Made by a program: the position numbers and the translations under genes. Under the pieces are notes generated by a model that was not told the DNA's origin, ran no database searches, and saw only the letters and a list, made by a program, of their open reading frames with translations. A stretch of 64,000 nt of DNA from Amphirosellinia nigrospora (taxonomy: Eukaryota > Ascomycota > Sordariomycetes > Xylariales > Xylariaceae). The stretch spans positions 5,545,017-5,609,016 of the forward strand of contig SCHM01000004.1 in assembly GCA_004123355.1 (NCBI GenBank), written 5' to 3'. Below, piece by piece: positions 49,904 to 62,367 of the stretch (its first letter is position 1; every line of letters starts with the position of its first letter).

Positions 49904-52900
49904 TATTAAGTTTAATATATAAGTTAACTATGTAATAAAGTAATATAATAGTTTTATATAATATCCTCTTTTTTGCTTTAATACTATTATGCGCTAATAG
50001 GTTAAACTCGAAGCTTTTTTTTATTAACTATTAATTAAATAATAAAAAAGCTTTTAATATTAAAAACTTTAAGCTACTTTAAAGCAGACTTTTTTAAAAG
50101 TTAAACAATTATTAATTTTATTGTTTATTATATAAGCAACCTTTATAACATTTGCCTTTTTTAAAGTAGTCGACGCAAAAATCTCAAAGCTTTTTATAAT
50201 ACTTTAAACTATTTTTTTTTTTATTACCTTTTTATTACCGATTATTATTAGTATAACTTATAATAATATATATTTAACTTTAAAAAATGGCTAACTACTA
50301 CAACTTTTTGCAAAAAAATTAATATTACTATAAAAAACGTTATAAAAATCTATATATTGCTGCTTATTAGTTTTTTATCCGTTTTAACGCTTTTATAAAA
50401 AAAATTATTATCTTTAAATTTTACGTTCAAGATTAATAAAATCGCTATAAATAATAAAACTAAAGCTTTTTATATAATTATAGTTTCGTTTAAATATAAT
50501 ATATTTAATATTAATATATTAACTATAAAAAGCAAAAATAATTTGCCTAGTTTTAGTTTAACTATATTATTATTATTAATATAAACCTAAAAAAAGTATA
50601 TAATCATAAATTTCCCGACTTTTTATTTTTTACTCCAAATTAACAATTTTTATTTTTAAGTATTTTTAGCATATTTATCGAAATTTAAGTATATTTAATT
50701 ATTAATATATTGTTTTCGCAAAAAATAACGTTAATAAATTAATAAACTATACGCTAATCCTTTAAATAAAGCTTAAATCTTTACTATTAATTAAAACTTA
50801 ATTAAATTATAATAATTATTATTTAATAACGCTAGTCCGGTAGTATTATAACGTTTACTACTATTTACATTCTATTTATAACTTTTTATTACTAGTTTTA
50901 TTTCCTACGCATAATTTAAAATATTACTACTATTAATAAAAGTTTAAATCTATATTATTAAAATTATATCGCTTAATATAATAATTTACGTTTAAATTTA
51001 TATAACTTTGCTATATTTTAAGCTAGTTTATAAACACTAATATATTTCCTGCTATAATTATATTATAACTATTAACTATATAACTAAATATTATTCTAAA
51101 GCTAAAATTATAACTAAATTATATAAAAACTTCGTTTAAAAAATCCTACTATATATTAATAATAAATAACTACTCCTTTTTCTAGTTATAAAATAATAAA
51201 CAAACTAATAAGTAAACAAAATATATTTTTTTAAAAAATTATATATATACTTTTTAATCTTCCGTTATAATAATCTTTATATATTACTTAATCCGTCGAC
51301 TATAAAACCGAAGAATTTTAGCCGCATTAATATATTATTAAAAGCAGAAAAATTAATTATAATAATAGTTTCCTAAAAAATACAAAAAACGCCCTATAAA
51401 TATTAAAAACTTAACAAATATTATATATTTCTAATAGCTTACTAAATATAGCTAAAATTTTTAGCTACTTTATTTTTGCCCTCGCGCGCCAGATCGTATT
51501 TTTATTTACTCTAAATATAAGCGTAAAAATATATTAAAAAACTATTGCTATATTAAAATATACTTTATTATTTTTCGGTCCAGAAAAAAGTTTTATTTAC
51601 TAAAATTATATAAAACTATTAATAATATTATTTATATTAAAATATACGCTAAATATTAAAAGTTACACTAATATAATAAAAACTATTATAATATTAACCT
51701 TAATAAATCTATACTAATAAATTCGAAAACTAAAATAAAAACTAAACAATATAAAAAATAGCTAAAATAAGCTTGCTTATAATTTACCTAAATATAAAAA
51801 TAATATTAATAATTTTTTTAATTAGTTTAATTTTTATAATATTAATATTACATTCGATTAGTCTTTTTAAGTTAATAAATACCCTATTTATAATAATTTT
51901 ATTAATTAAAATCATAAATTCGTTTAAACTAGCTATATTTTTTTTAATAATATTATAGTCAATATTTTTATTAATATTTAAAATATTTTTAACTTTAAGC
52001 AGCGTAAATTTTACGATTTTTTTATTAACTATTATACCCACGTATTAAATAGAAAAAATCTAAAGCTTATTTTATTTAACTATAATAAACTTATTAGCTT
52101 TAGCAAATTTTATATTCTTAAAGTTTTATATATTTACCTCGTACGTATAGCTAAAAAAGTACGCGTTTTTAACCTTATTATACGTTACACCTTTATTAAT
52201 ATTATAGTTAATAATATTATAAATTATATTATTTACTTTTTTTTATTTATTTATTAGCTTATAATTTACGCTACTTTTAATATTATTATAAACAAACTAT
52301 AATATTTATTTATAAAAAAAAGTATATTTTTTTAATAAAAATTTATAATTAATTTATAAACGCTAGGTTATTTTAACTAACGCATAATAGCTAAGCTTAT
52401 TTTTAATAAGCTTATAAGCAGGATAAACTGCGTTTTTTTTAATAACTTTTATTAGTTTTCCGCTATACTATACGCCTATTATATACTATATTTTAAATTA
52501 TTAATCTTTAAAAAATTTTAAAAAAAATATTTACTTTTTTTTTAATAAAACTATTTACTTTTTTTTTAATTAATAAAATAATATATAAATAGGTTTTTAT
52601 ATAGCTTTAAAAAAAATAATAATATAAAATAACTTAAAAATATTAAAAGTTATTAAATTTACGCTATTAATATAATTTATTTATTAAAACTATTACTTTT
52701 TTATAATATTTTATATATTTTACTACTAATAAACAAATTAATATTTATAACTATAAGCATATAAACAGCTTTTATTTTTTTTTTTTTAATTTAAGCTAAA
52801 AAACATAACGCTTAATAAAACAAGCTATTTCCTCATAATATAAACAACTTAAAGCTACGTTTGCTTATATACTTTAAAGCTCGCGTTATATTTATTAACA

Positions 52901-53507
52901 ATATTTATATTTAATTTAATTTAATTAATAATACTTTTAATATTATAAAAATATTACTTAAACTAAAAATATAAACTATAAAACAAATATACTTATTACG
53001 ATCTTTATATCTTTTAATAAATAATATATATATTTATTTATATTAACAATATTACTAATTATTAATTATTTATTAAATATAATAGCCTTATTAAATTTTA
53101 AACAAAAACGGCCGATTTATAGTTCCGATCATTTATATTACTTAAAACTACAAACATAAAAACTATCGATATTTCCGTATATAGTTTTTTTAATTATCGC
53201 GTTCGCTATTATAATCTATAAAAGTTAATCTATTATAATAAATTAAATTATATTAAATATTACCTAACAAAAATTTAATTCTAGCTTTAACTATAATTAT
53301 TTTACAATACTAAAGCTTTAAAAACATTATATTTAAGCTTCTTTTAACTTTAATCATTTTTAACGTTTTACTAACAAAGTTACTATTAACCGGTTAAATA
53401 ACTAAACTAAAAAAAGCTTATAATTACTATAATCTTTACAATATTAAATTAAATTTTAAATAATCTAAAATAAACTATAAAGCTTATATTTATCGGTATA
53501 AAAATTA

Positions 53508-53588
53508 TAAAAATCGCAGCGTTTTTAATTTTACATTTATTAGTATAAAAATCATAAAAATTAAAAAAATCGCAGCGTTTTTAATTTT
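53508..53588. repeat. Two copies of a CGCAGCG-centred palindrome-like unit, about 56 bp apart
   Basis: AAAATCGCAGCGTTTTTAAT occurs near 53509 and again near 53565, each followed by TTTA and preceded by a similar GTATAAAAATYATAAAAAT stretch. It is a small tandem duplication within the right part of the shell. Confidence 0.8.
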
Positions 53589-53950
53589 AAAAAACTTATT
53601 TAAACAAAACTAAAATAATAACTATAAGCAAAAATCAATAATAACTATTAACTAGTTAATATAGTATTAAATAAAATTAACTTTCGACCAAAATCTTTAT
53701 TTAACATCAATTATAACATATTTGTATTTAAATTAACTATAGCTTACGTACTACAATAGTAAACATAGTTATTAACAGGTATTATATCTGTTATTAAAAG
53801 TAAAACCCTTAGTAAATAAGTATTTAAATAAATATAAATCAATAAAGGCAAAGCCCCTACTCGGGGTCCAAAGGGGGACCCCCTAAAAATACCACGTAAA
53901 ATACGTTATCTTAAATCGAAGTACCTTAGCACTTTAATTTACACTGTATT

Positions 53951-53986
53951 TAAAATAGAGCTTTGCCGGCAAAGCTTTCTATTTTA
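53951..53986. repeat. Long palindrome at the right border of the island shell
   Basis: The core AGCTTTGCCGGCAAAGCT (53959-53976) is a perfect 18-bp palindrome. Flanking TAAAATAG and CTATTTTA extend it, with one extra T, to arms of about 17 bp. Sequence to its right (53987-54121) is not RIP-like. Confidence 0.9.
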
Positions 53987-54121
53987 GTGACGACTTGCTT
54001 GGCGCTACAGAGTATTTTTTAATCAGGCCTACATTGTGGTAGTGAAGAAAACAAGGTTGAATAAGCTTAAACCACAGCGGCTTAATTGGTAATAACATAG
54101 GTAGCATATAGGTACCTAGGA

Positions 54122-54322
54122 TGTGGCTCCAGGGTGGCGACTGGCAGAGCCCTGGCGGGCACTGCAAGCCAGCCCCACCCCACAGCTATAAGTATTTAGC
54201 CTACTATAGAAACTAGATTTAGCTTTTATTTAATTAACTAACTTAATATAAAGACCTGATTTATATTTAAACTATAATAAAAGCTTTATAGGTTATTTAA
54301 TATAAGTTAATAAATATATATA
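54122..54322 (+). repeat. 5' LTR of element B
   Basis: The first ~70 bp are nearly free of RIP-type change (GGGTGGCGACTGGCAGAGCC), while the rest is mutated and slightly shortened. Confidence 0.85.
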
Positions 54323-57300
54323 AATAGCTATTATATTTATATAGCTTTTATTTAAAACTAGTTGCGCGATAAAATAATTTTATAGCTAATTAACCTATAA
54401 AAATCTAACCTTATAATTATATTAATTAAATATTTTATCGAAACTTATTTTAAAAAAAACTTTATAATATTTATTTATATAGCGGACTTTATAAAAGCTT
54501 ATTTTAAAGCAAAAAGTAATAGCTTATAATAAATAAAATAGCCTAGCGTTAAATAATTTAATAAACGTTTTACTAGCTATAAATATAAGCTATAATATTT
54601 ATAGCGTTAATAATTAACGTAGCTAAATAAATCGATTAACTAGAAATAAAAATAAACTTATAATTTAAAACTATATTAATAAAAAAAAAAAAGTTTTTAA
54701 AAACTAAGTTTATAAAACTAAAATAATACTATACTATACTAAAATATAAAATAAAACTAATAATAACTTTAGCGCTATTAGTTTTAATAAATATACTAGC
54801 AAATATTAGCAAACTTTTTATATATATTTATAAATATTAAAAAACGGATAAAATATATATAATAATTAATATAATTAATTAAAAATAATTAAAAACTTTT
54901 CGTTAAACTTATAAAAATATAAAAGCTTAAATTTTATTTAAACCCGATAAAAATAATAAGTTTAAAATTTTTCTAATATATTTTTAATAAACAATATTAT
55001 TAAACTAAATAAATATAAAAATAAAAATAAATAATTATATTATTTAATTTATGTTTAATTCGAACTAATTATATTATACTAAATAAAATATTAAATTTAA
55101 ATATAATTAATATAAGCCTTAATATTTTATAAATTATAAACTAAAAAAGTTATGTTTAAATTAGCAAATAATTTTTAATAAATAGCGCTATTTATTAAAA
55201 ATAATAATAATAGCTATTTAAATTAATTTTTTAAAAATAATAATTTAAATATTAAATATTTATAACGTATTATATAGTTTTTAATAGTATTTATAAAACT
55301 ATTGCTAGCTTAAAATAAATATATATAAATTATTTTTAAAAACTATAAAAATTTTTTATTAATTGCTAGAAAATATTTAAAATATTTAGCAAATATATAA
55401 CGTTATAATTAATAAGCTTATTATATATACTCTAAATATTTTAGCTTAATATAAAACGTTTTAATAAAAATAAAATATAAGCTAAATTATAAAAAAAATA
55501 ATATAAATATTAAAATAATTATTATAACTTTATAAAACCGAAAATCTATAATACTTTTAAAATAACTATATAATTTTAAAATATAATAATACTTTTTATA
55601 ATTATAATATTACTAGAAATATAATAAGCAAATTTATTATAAGCTAGATCTAGCTAGTTAATAATATAAAAATAACCTTAAAAATATTAATATTAACTAT
55701 TTTAAACTTTTATACTAATAGCTAAAAAGTTAGCTATATTATTAAATTAATAATAATAATATAAATAATAAACTTATAATAATAATATATAGTAAAAATA
55801 ACATAATATATATTTAATTATAGTAAGCTTAACTATTAAGCTAAAAATTGCCGCAAAAAAATATAATAGTTTAAAATAATAAAACTATAAAACTAATCCG
55901 GCTAATTTATTATAATTAAAAGCATATTATACCGCAATAACCTAACTAATAAGTTCGAAAAATTTAGAACTAAATATAAGTTTTTTAAAAATAAGCTATA
56001 AAAATAAATATATTTATAGAAAATAATAATAAAAATTTCGAAAAACTCGAACAAAATATTATAAAACGTTTAAAAAACAATTAAATTAATTAAAAACTAA
56101 AAATTTATTTAATAAAGTTTAAAATAGCTTTATTTATATAATTAGATTAAATAAAAATAATAAAATAATTTTAAAAAAAATAGTTAAAATATAGTTATAT
56201 AATTAATATAATTTATTTTAAGCCTAACTAAATAATAATAATATATTTATAATATTTTAAAACTATAATTATATAAGCTATTATATTTTATAATTATTAG
56301 CTTTAAACTTTAGCCTTATAAATTATAAAATAAAATATTATTATAGTATTAAAGAAATTAAACTAATAGTTATAAAAAACTATAAAATTATAGTATAATT
56401 TATAATAATAAAAATATTATAGAACTTTAAACTATAATTAAAAACGTTATGTTAAACTATATTTTTTAATAATATAACTTTAAAAAAGCGTATTTTTTAT
56501 AAATAGGGCAGCGTTTTTAGCTATATAAAAATACTAAAATAATTAAACTAACGAAATTTAATAGAATATTTTTATTCGAACTTTTAAAACGGTTATTAGC
56601 TAATATAGCTATAAAAATAACTTATAACGTAAAAAAAAAAAAAAATAAAAATAATTTAGTATAAAAATACGCTAAAAAACTTTAAATAATAAATAAACAA
56701 ATAAAACTAATAAAATAATTCTTTGGCTTATTTAACCTAGCTAAATAACGTACTAATATTATAATATATATAAAATATTATATTAATACTAAAAATAGCT
56801 TACTAATAAAATTATTATTTTATAAATATAGCTTTATATAAAAAAAACTAAAAAGAATTTATTAAAATATATTTAAATATTTATATTAAAAAAAATATAA
56901 AATTATAAAGCGCGCTAGTATTATTAACCTTAAAAAAGCAATTTAGTAAAACTATTAAGCTTAACTTTAATAATTAAAAAATATTATATAATAATTCTGC
57001 TATAATTATAAAAAACTAAATAAAGTTATAAAAAATAAGCTTATTTATTATTAAACGCTACGGATTAAATATAAAAAGCTATAAATTATAAGTAATACAT
57101 TTTTATAAATTTTAAAAATAAATATTAATATATAAAAATATATAGCTTTTATTATAAAAAACAATATTTATAATATTTTTTAAAATATATAATAACTAGT
57201 TATATTTTTTAAACTTTATAATATATTAGCTATTTTTTAAGCTTTAATAAAAAAAATCGTAAAGTTTTTAAAAAATAGCTAATAAGTTTATTAAATAATA

Positions 57301-59544
57301 TTTATATTTAAAAAAAAACGAAAAAAAACTATATTAATAATATTATATATTTTCGAACGATTATATATAATATAATAATTAACTTTATAAAAACTTTAAT
57401 ATTTATTAATTAAAATATATTTTTAAAATTTTATATATTTTAAAAAAAAATTAAAATAAACTTAGCAAAAATAGCTATAATAAAAAATAAACTAATATTT
57501 AAAATAACTATTAAAGTATACAAATTTATAAATATAATAGGTTATTTTAAATATTTAATTAATAAATATTTATTAATTATAGTATTATTTATAATATTAA
57601 TAAAAAGATTAAAAACTAATTAATTATATTAAATATAAAAGCTTAAAAAGTTTAACAAACGATTAAAAAATAATAATTATAATATTAATAATTAAAATAT
57701 TTAATTAAAAGTTATTTTTTATAATAAATATAAATTTTAGCTAATTATACGTTAAAGTATATTTAATATAGCTATATTTTTATAAAAAAAAATAACATTT
57801 TATTTAGTAGTATATTTTTCTAAAAACTAAATAACTACTAAATATATTATTTAGTATAAAAATAAAAACTTTTAGCTATTATATTAATATTATAATATTA
57901 AAAACACTAATAAAAAAAAAAAAAATAATTGTTTATATTAACTATAAATTATTATTTATAATAAAAAATAAATTAAAACAACTAATACGAATAGTTCGAT
58001 TTTTAAATACTATTAAGCACTATAATATATAAATTATATTTATATAATAAATTAAACGTATTAATTAATTAGCTATTAAAACTTTTTAAAACTATTTTTT
58101 TAATAATAAAATATAATTTTAAAACATAAATATTATTAAATAAAAAAAACAATTAATTAAATTGCTATAATAGCTAAACCATATAAACTTATAAGCTATA
58201 TTTAAATTTTTAAAGTTTAATAATAAATTGTTACTAAATTTAAAAGCTTAATAAATATTTAAACATTTTATTATATACAAAAAAACTATATAAAATAGCC
58301 TAGTATTAACGGACCTTTAAAAACCTTTTATACTTTATAAAAACGGCATATTAAATAATAGCGCTCTTAAAAATCCTTAAAATACTAAAATTATTATAAA
58401 AAGTTAAAAATATATACATTAATTTAAAATATATTATAGTTAGTACTTTAATATATAAATTAATAAACAATATTAATATTTAAAAATTTATTAATAATAT
58501 AGCAAACTATAATAAAATATAAACAATATTAATTAATAAAGCTATTATTAATAATATTATTAAACTTATAACTTATATATATTATTATTACTAATATATT
58601 AAACAATAAACTATATATTTATAATATAACTAAAAATATTAATATATATAAAATACGCTATAATATAAATAAAAATAGCTATAATAACTAATATATTATT
58701 TTTAAATATAATATAATTATTAAAATCGGGAAAACTTTTAAGTATTTAAAAAAATAAATTAATAATAACAAAAAATATTCGTAAATAATAAAACAACTTA
58801 ATAGTACTAAAATAAAAGATTTATAGTTAAGTTTATTATATTTAAAAAACCTAAAAATAATAATAAATAAAAAAAACAAATAAAAACTTTAAGCGAATTA
58901 TTATAAAAAATCTAATATATAATATTTTAACGTAGCTATTTTATTATAAATAGCTATAAATATTTATAATTAAATATTAAAACTAAATAACTATAGTAGC
59001 TTTTTTTTTATTTATTTAATTTTTTTAATAATTATTTATTAAAATTTTAAATATAAACCTAACTAAAAAAAAAAGTTAAATTTTAATAAAGTTTAATATA
59101 AATTATAAAATATTTATAGCAAAAAACTATTTTAATAGTTTAAAAACTTTTAAAAACTAAATTAAAACTTATTTATAAAAAAAAAAAAATTAATCCGAAC
59201 TTATATACTTAAAAACTAAATATTATAAATATATTAGCGTAATAATAAAATAAAATTTTTTATAACAAACTATAAGCTATAATAAATTATTATTATAATA
59301 ATATATAAGCTATAAAGCTTTAATAAAATTTAATTATTAAGCAAATATAATAAAACTAATTTATTTTTTATATATAGTAATAATAACTATTTTATATAAA
59401 ACTTATAATATGCTAGCTAAATAATATTAAAAAACGATCGAAAGCGTTTAAAATAATAATAAAATAGCTAAATTATAAATAGTTTTATTATAAAATACTA
59501 GTTAAAATAAATAACTAAAAATAATTATTTAAAAAAAAAATAGT

Positions 59545-59753
59545 TATAGCTTTAAAATAACAACTAGCAAAGCCCTAGCAAGCACTACAAGCCAGCCCCA
59601 CCCTACAGCTATAAATATTTAGCCCACCACAAAACTAAACTTAGCCCTTTACTTAATCAACCAACCTAGTATATTAAGACCTGATCTACACAGCCCAAAC
59701 CGCAATAGTAAAAGCCCCGTAGGTTACTCAATATAGGTTGACAAGCACGCACA
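59545..59753 (+). repeat. 3' LTR of element B
   Basis: It is strongly mutated for the first ~25 bp and then increasingly intact to its right end, where the GC content matches the unique DNA that follows. Confidence 0.85.
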
Positions 59754-60208
59754 GGGATAGCCCCGTCGAATGATTTCCGGGACCTCGATGACACTAACCC
59801 CGCTATAAGCCTGCATCATTTAGTGCAGGGTTGTATAGTGCATTAGCGGGTCTACTGTCGCGGGGAGATAATCGGCATCAACGTCGCGTATCTCGCCTCA
59901 TTCTCATCTTATAAGCCGCTGATATAGATCAACGAAACTCGATGGCTTTACAATTTCTTCGGCGCGACGTGTAAATTGTCTTCATCACCTGAGATTTCGC
60001 CTGAGTCATTGCAAAGTTGTCGCTTTGGCCATAAAACCACGCGTCATAGTTGTTACGGTTTACGAACTGGCGCCTTGGCAGTAGATTATAGTCAGCTGTC
60101 GAAACGAGTTATTCGGCATTTTTGGCGTCAGAATAGGCCCATTTACTGCCCCTCAATCCCAACAGGGAGACTATAAAAGCAAGTATACAAATCCGAGTTC
60201 ACAGCCTC
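59754..60208. promoter_or_regulatory. Upstream region of fta1, bounded by element B
   Basis: This 455-bp stretch is normal in composition and holds no gene; it must contain the fta1 promoter. It includes the imperfect hairpin GCATCATTTAGTGC (about 59813) and a TATAAAAGCAAGTATA stretch at about 60170, 30-40 bp before the ATG, which could be a TATA-like element or simply leader sequence. Confidence 0.4.
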
Positions 60209-61690
60209 ATGCCGCCTAAAAAACGCGGCTGGCCAGCGGCTGCACCAGAACCGGTCGCCTCAGACGACAACGTCGCAAATCAAAGCGACCAGGAGCAAAA
60301 CTCGGAGCCAGGTTCCGACTCAGGCTCAGACGTAGACCAAGGAAACAGAGAAACCGAATACAAATTTTTCAACACCACTTTCTCCACCTTCCGCGTCTCG
60401 CCGCTCTACGTAGCGCAAAACACCCTCACACCAGGGGGCTGGAGACGCTCTCCCGCCGGCTGCGCGATACCCTCGTCGGTGACGTGGTGCGTGGCGTGCA
60501 GGTTGGTCTCGAGGGTGAGAATGTCCCTCTCGGCCGTCTCGGTTCCTTGATGAGGGTCGAGTGGCGCGAGTGTCATCTAGCGGCTATCTTACCCTCTCTC
60601 GCAGCGGAGGAGGAAGAGGATGAGGTGCGCCGTCGTCGTGATGTACAAAGAGGGACAGGGAGGAGAGCACGGGATACGAAGAGGCGGCATCTCCTGTGTC
60701 TTGAAATCGAGTACGAGAGGGCTACGTTCAGCGCATTGATGCTTCCGTCACTAGATGAAAAGGAGACGGAAAGGGTGCCATTGATGATGACGGACTTCGA
60801 AACCCCCCGTCATGGACACAGAACATAGCAAACTCGAAAGATTACCCGGAATCTAATTCTACGGAACGCAAAGACAAAACCGCAAACACAGCCTTCGCCC
60901 ACTACCCCCTCCTCCTAACGCGAATGCCCGCGACGCTAAAGAGCGTGTTACTTGACTTCCTATCCAGCGCCTTTGACTGCCGCATCAGCGCCCTACGTCT
61001 GGGCACGCGGAGTCTAGTCTACAGCTGGAGCGCTGAGGCTGGATAGGCGGAGCGGGAGCAAAAGCGCTCGGCAAAGACGTGGCGCTCACGCTGGGTTTCC
61101 ATCTCGAGCCTCCGTCCGAAGGGGATCCGGCGACCGGGACGGGGAGCAGCAGCGCGCATCGATAGCGCTCGGGCTGAAGACCATCGACGTTGTGGTTCCG
61201 TCCGGGGAAGTCCATCGGTTCCTGCGGGCGGGTCGGAAGGCTGCTACAGATTCCGATAGCGACAGGAATAGGAAACGCCCCTCGGACTCCGCCACCACGG
61301 AATCCGACCGTCTCCGCCGCCGAAAACTGGGCGGCGCCCGAGACGAAGAAGGTTGGTGGTGGATCGCCGACTCTCATTCCCAAACCCCCAACCTCACCCC
61401 AATCTACCCTCAGCAAACGTCCCCCAACATTTCACAACCGCCCTGGCGACCTACCTCGACGAGCACCTAGCCCTGGACCTCTTCCACCCCGGCGTGCGGG
61501 TGTTGCGCGTCGTCTGCGACGCCTTCGCGCTGTCCGAGGGGGCCGCGTGAAAGTCTTCGCCCCGGGGAAACGTGACGGTGGTGGGGGCGAGGAGGTCGAG
61601 GTCTTCGTGCGGGACCTGCTACGTCGCGCGCAGGGGAGGGATTGGGGCGCCGAGGCGTTGAGGTTGGCTGGGTTGGAGGTTTGGGGGTAG
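60209..61690 (+). CDS. fta1: Inner kinetochore Sim4-complex subunit Fta1 (CENP-L homologue), frame-broken
   Basis: Fta1 is part of the constitutive centromere-associated network. The ATG at 60209 starts MPPKKRGWPAAAPEP, an acidic and basic disordered tail. The family block FFNTTFSTFRVSPLY follows (about 60366-60410). After a frame jump near 60445 the text continues VGDVVRGVQVGLEG. A C-terminal family block is HYPLLLTRMPATLKSVLLD and FDCRISALRLGTRSLV (about 60900-61020). Later parts are VVVPSGEVHRFLRAG (about 61190), LDLFHPGVRVLRVVCDAF (about 61475) and RVKVFAPGK (about 61546), ending LEVWG at the stop 61688-61690. Frame jumps occur near 60445, 60815, 61040, 61440 and 61540. The gene lies 455 bp from the RIP island. 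Family identification rests on several conserved blocks in order. Confidence 0.82.
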
Positions 61691-62367
61691 GATGCGCTAC
61701 GCTTACTCATTTGATGAAAAAGGGGCTGAAAGGGGATTTTACGTATATAAAATAGGAAAGGATGGCATCTGGGTATGAGTAAGGGGTGTTCTGCTGATGG
61801 TGTAAAGGATAGAGGGATCCGTCTGTATATTTGTATGGTAGTCGTCGCAAAATGATACCCAAGATGCTTATGACTTCGAACCAGCCACTTAAATACCATC
61901 ATACCCGATCAAGAGTGAATAAACTCTTCACCTCTCCAACTATTCTATCAAGCAGTCACTACACAAAATCAGTGATAGGAGGACGCCATTCATCGTTGAC
62001 AAGCAAAACCCAGCAAAGGTATCTTGATTCACCCGACGTTCAAAACGTCAGCTGTATACACGCCTGGCTCGAGATAGGTGCCAAACAAAACAGCAGGCCC
62101 ATCCACCCGATGTAAAATCAAGGTGATAAAGACCAAAGATCCTATAGATACGGCTTGTCTAGTCCGGTCCCGTACTTGGTAATGTGAAGTCCCCATCCGG
62201 TATAATGCTGAATTCCCCCAACCACACAAAAAGCAAATGACAAAAATCAATCAAGCCGGATAATGCCTATGCAGTGCCATCACACCAGCCTGTAAATCCA
62301 AACGCCTCCCAACTCCCAGTGGTATACTCTTCTAACCTCTCAGGAAAAATAGAACATGACGTGCACA
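61691..62367. other. Convergent 3' spacer between fta1 and swi6
   Basis: I see no gene. The spacer contains the two 3' flanks; composition is normal and no repeats stand out. Confidence 0.5.

Larger units (their letters stand above)
34493..53986. mobile_element. Unclassified RIP-mutated shell element with palindromic ends, host of nested elements
   Basis: Outside element C the shell comprises 34493-37863 and 49904-53986. Both parts are extremely AT-rich and have no usable reading frame. The ends share features. GGAAAGCTTTGC at 34493-34504 matches, in inverted orientation, the AGCTTTGCCGGCAAAGCT palindrome at 53959-53976, and a GTAAATTAA-type block lies just inside in both. A direct repeat pair lies at 34668-34760 and 53700-53790. 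A GGGGTCC block lies at 34875-34881 and again at 53863-53869, where it forms a hairpin with GGACCCC. These facts suggest the two borders of one old element, but they could also be two fragments of the same repeat family. No coding domain could be identified, so the class is unknown. Confidence 0.35.
54122..59753 (+). mobile_element. Element B: second RIP-mutated copy of the element A family (5632 bp)
   Basis: LTRs lie at 54122-54322 (201 bp, with small deletions) and 59545-59753 (209 bp). Order, orientation and internal sequence follow element A throughout, including the reverse transcriptase M-P-F-G-L-x-N-A-P motif at 57202-57252. The flanks AGGAT (left) and GGGAT (right) differ by one G/A change and probably represent the target duplication. 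B contains about 590 bp (roughly 55608-56195) that A lacks. Many 1-5 bp differences separate the copies as well as C/T changes. The element is inactive. Confidence 0.85.

Noticed and set aside
51773-52041. Small open frames encoding Ile/Leu/Lys/Asn-rich proteins, some resembling membrane peptides, in the AT-rich island
   Set aside because: Such translations arise automatically from RIP-mutated AT-rich DNA; both strands give the same kind of text.
34493-59753. Mitochondrial or bacterial DNA inserted as an AT-rich block
   Set aside because: The sequence contains retrotransposon LTRs and reverse transcriptase codons altered only by C-to-T and G-to-A changes, with no mitochondrial genes.
34493-59753. 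A centromere
   Set aside because: The composition would fit, but 25 kb with normal genes on both sides is small, and sequence alone cannot show centromere identity.
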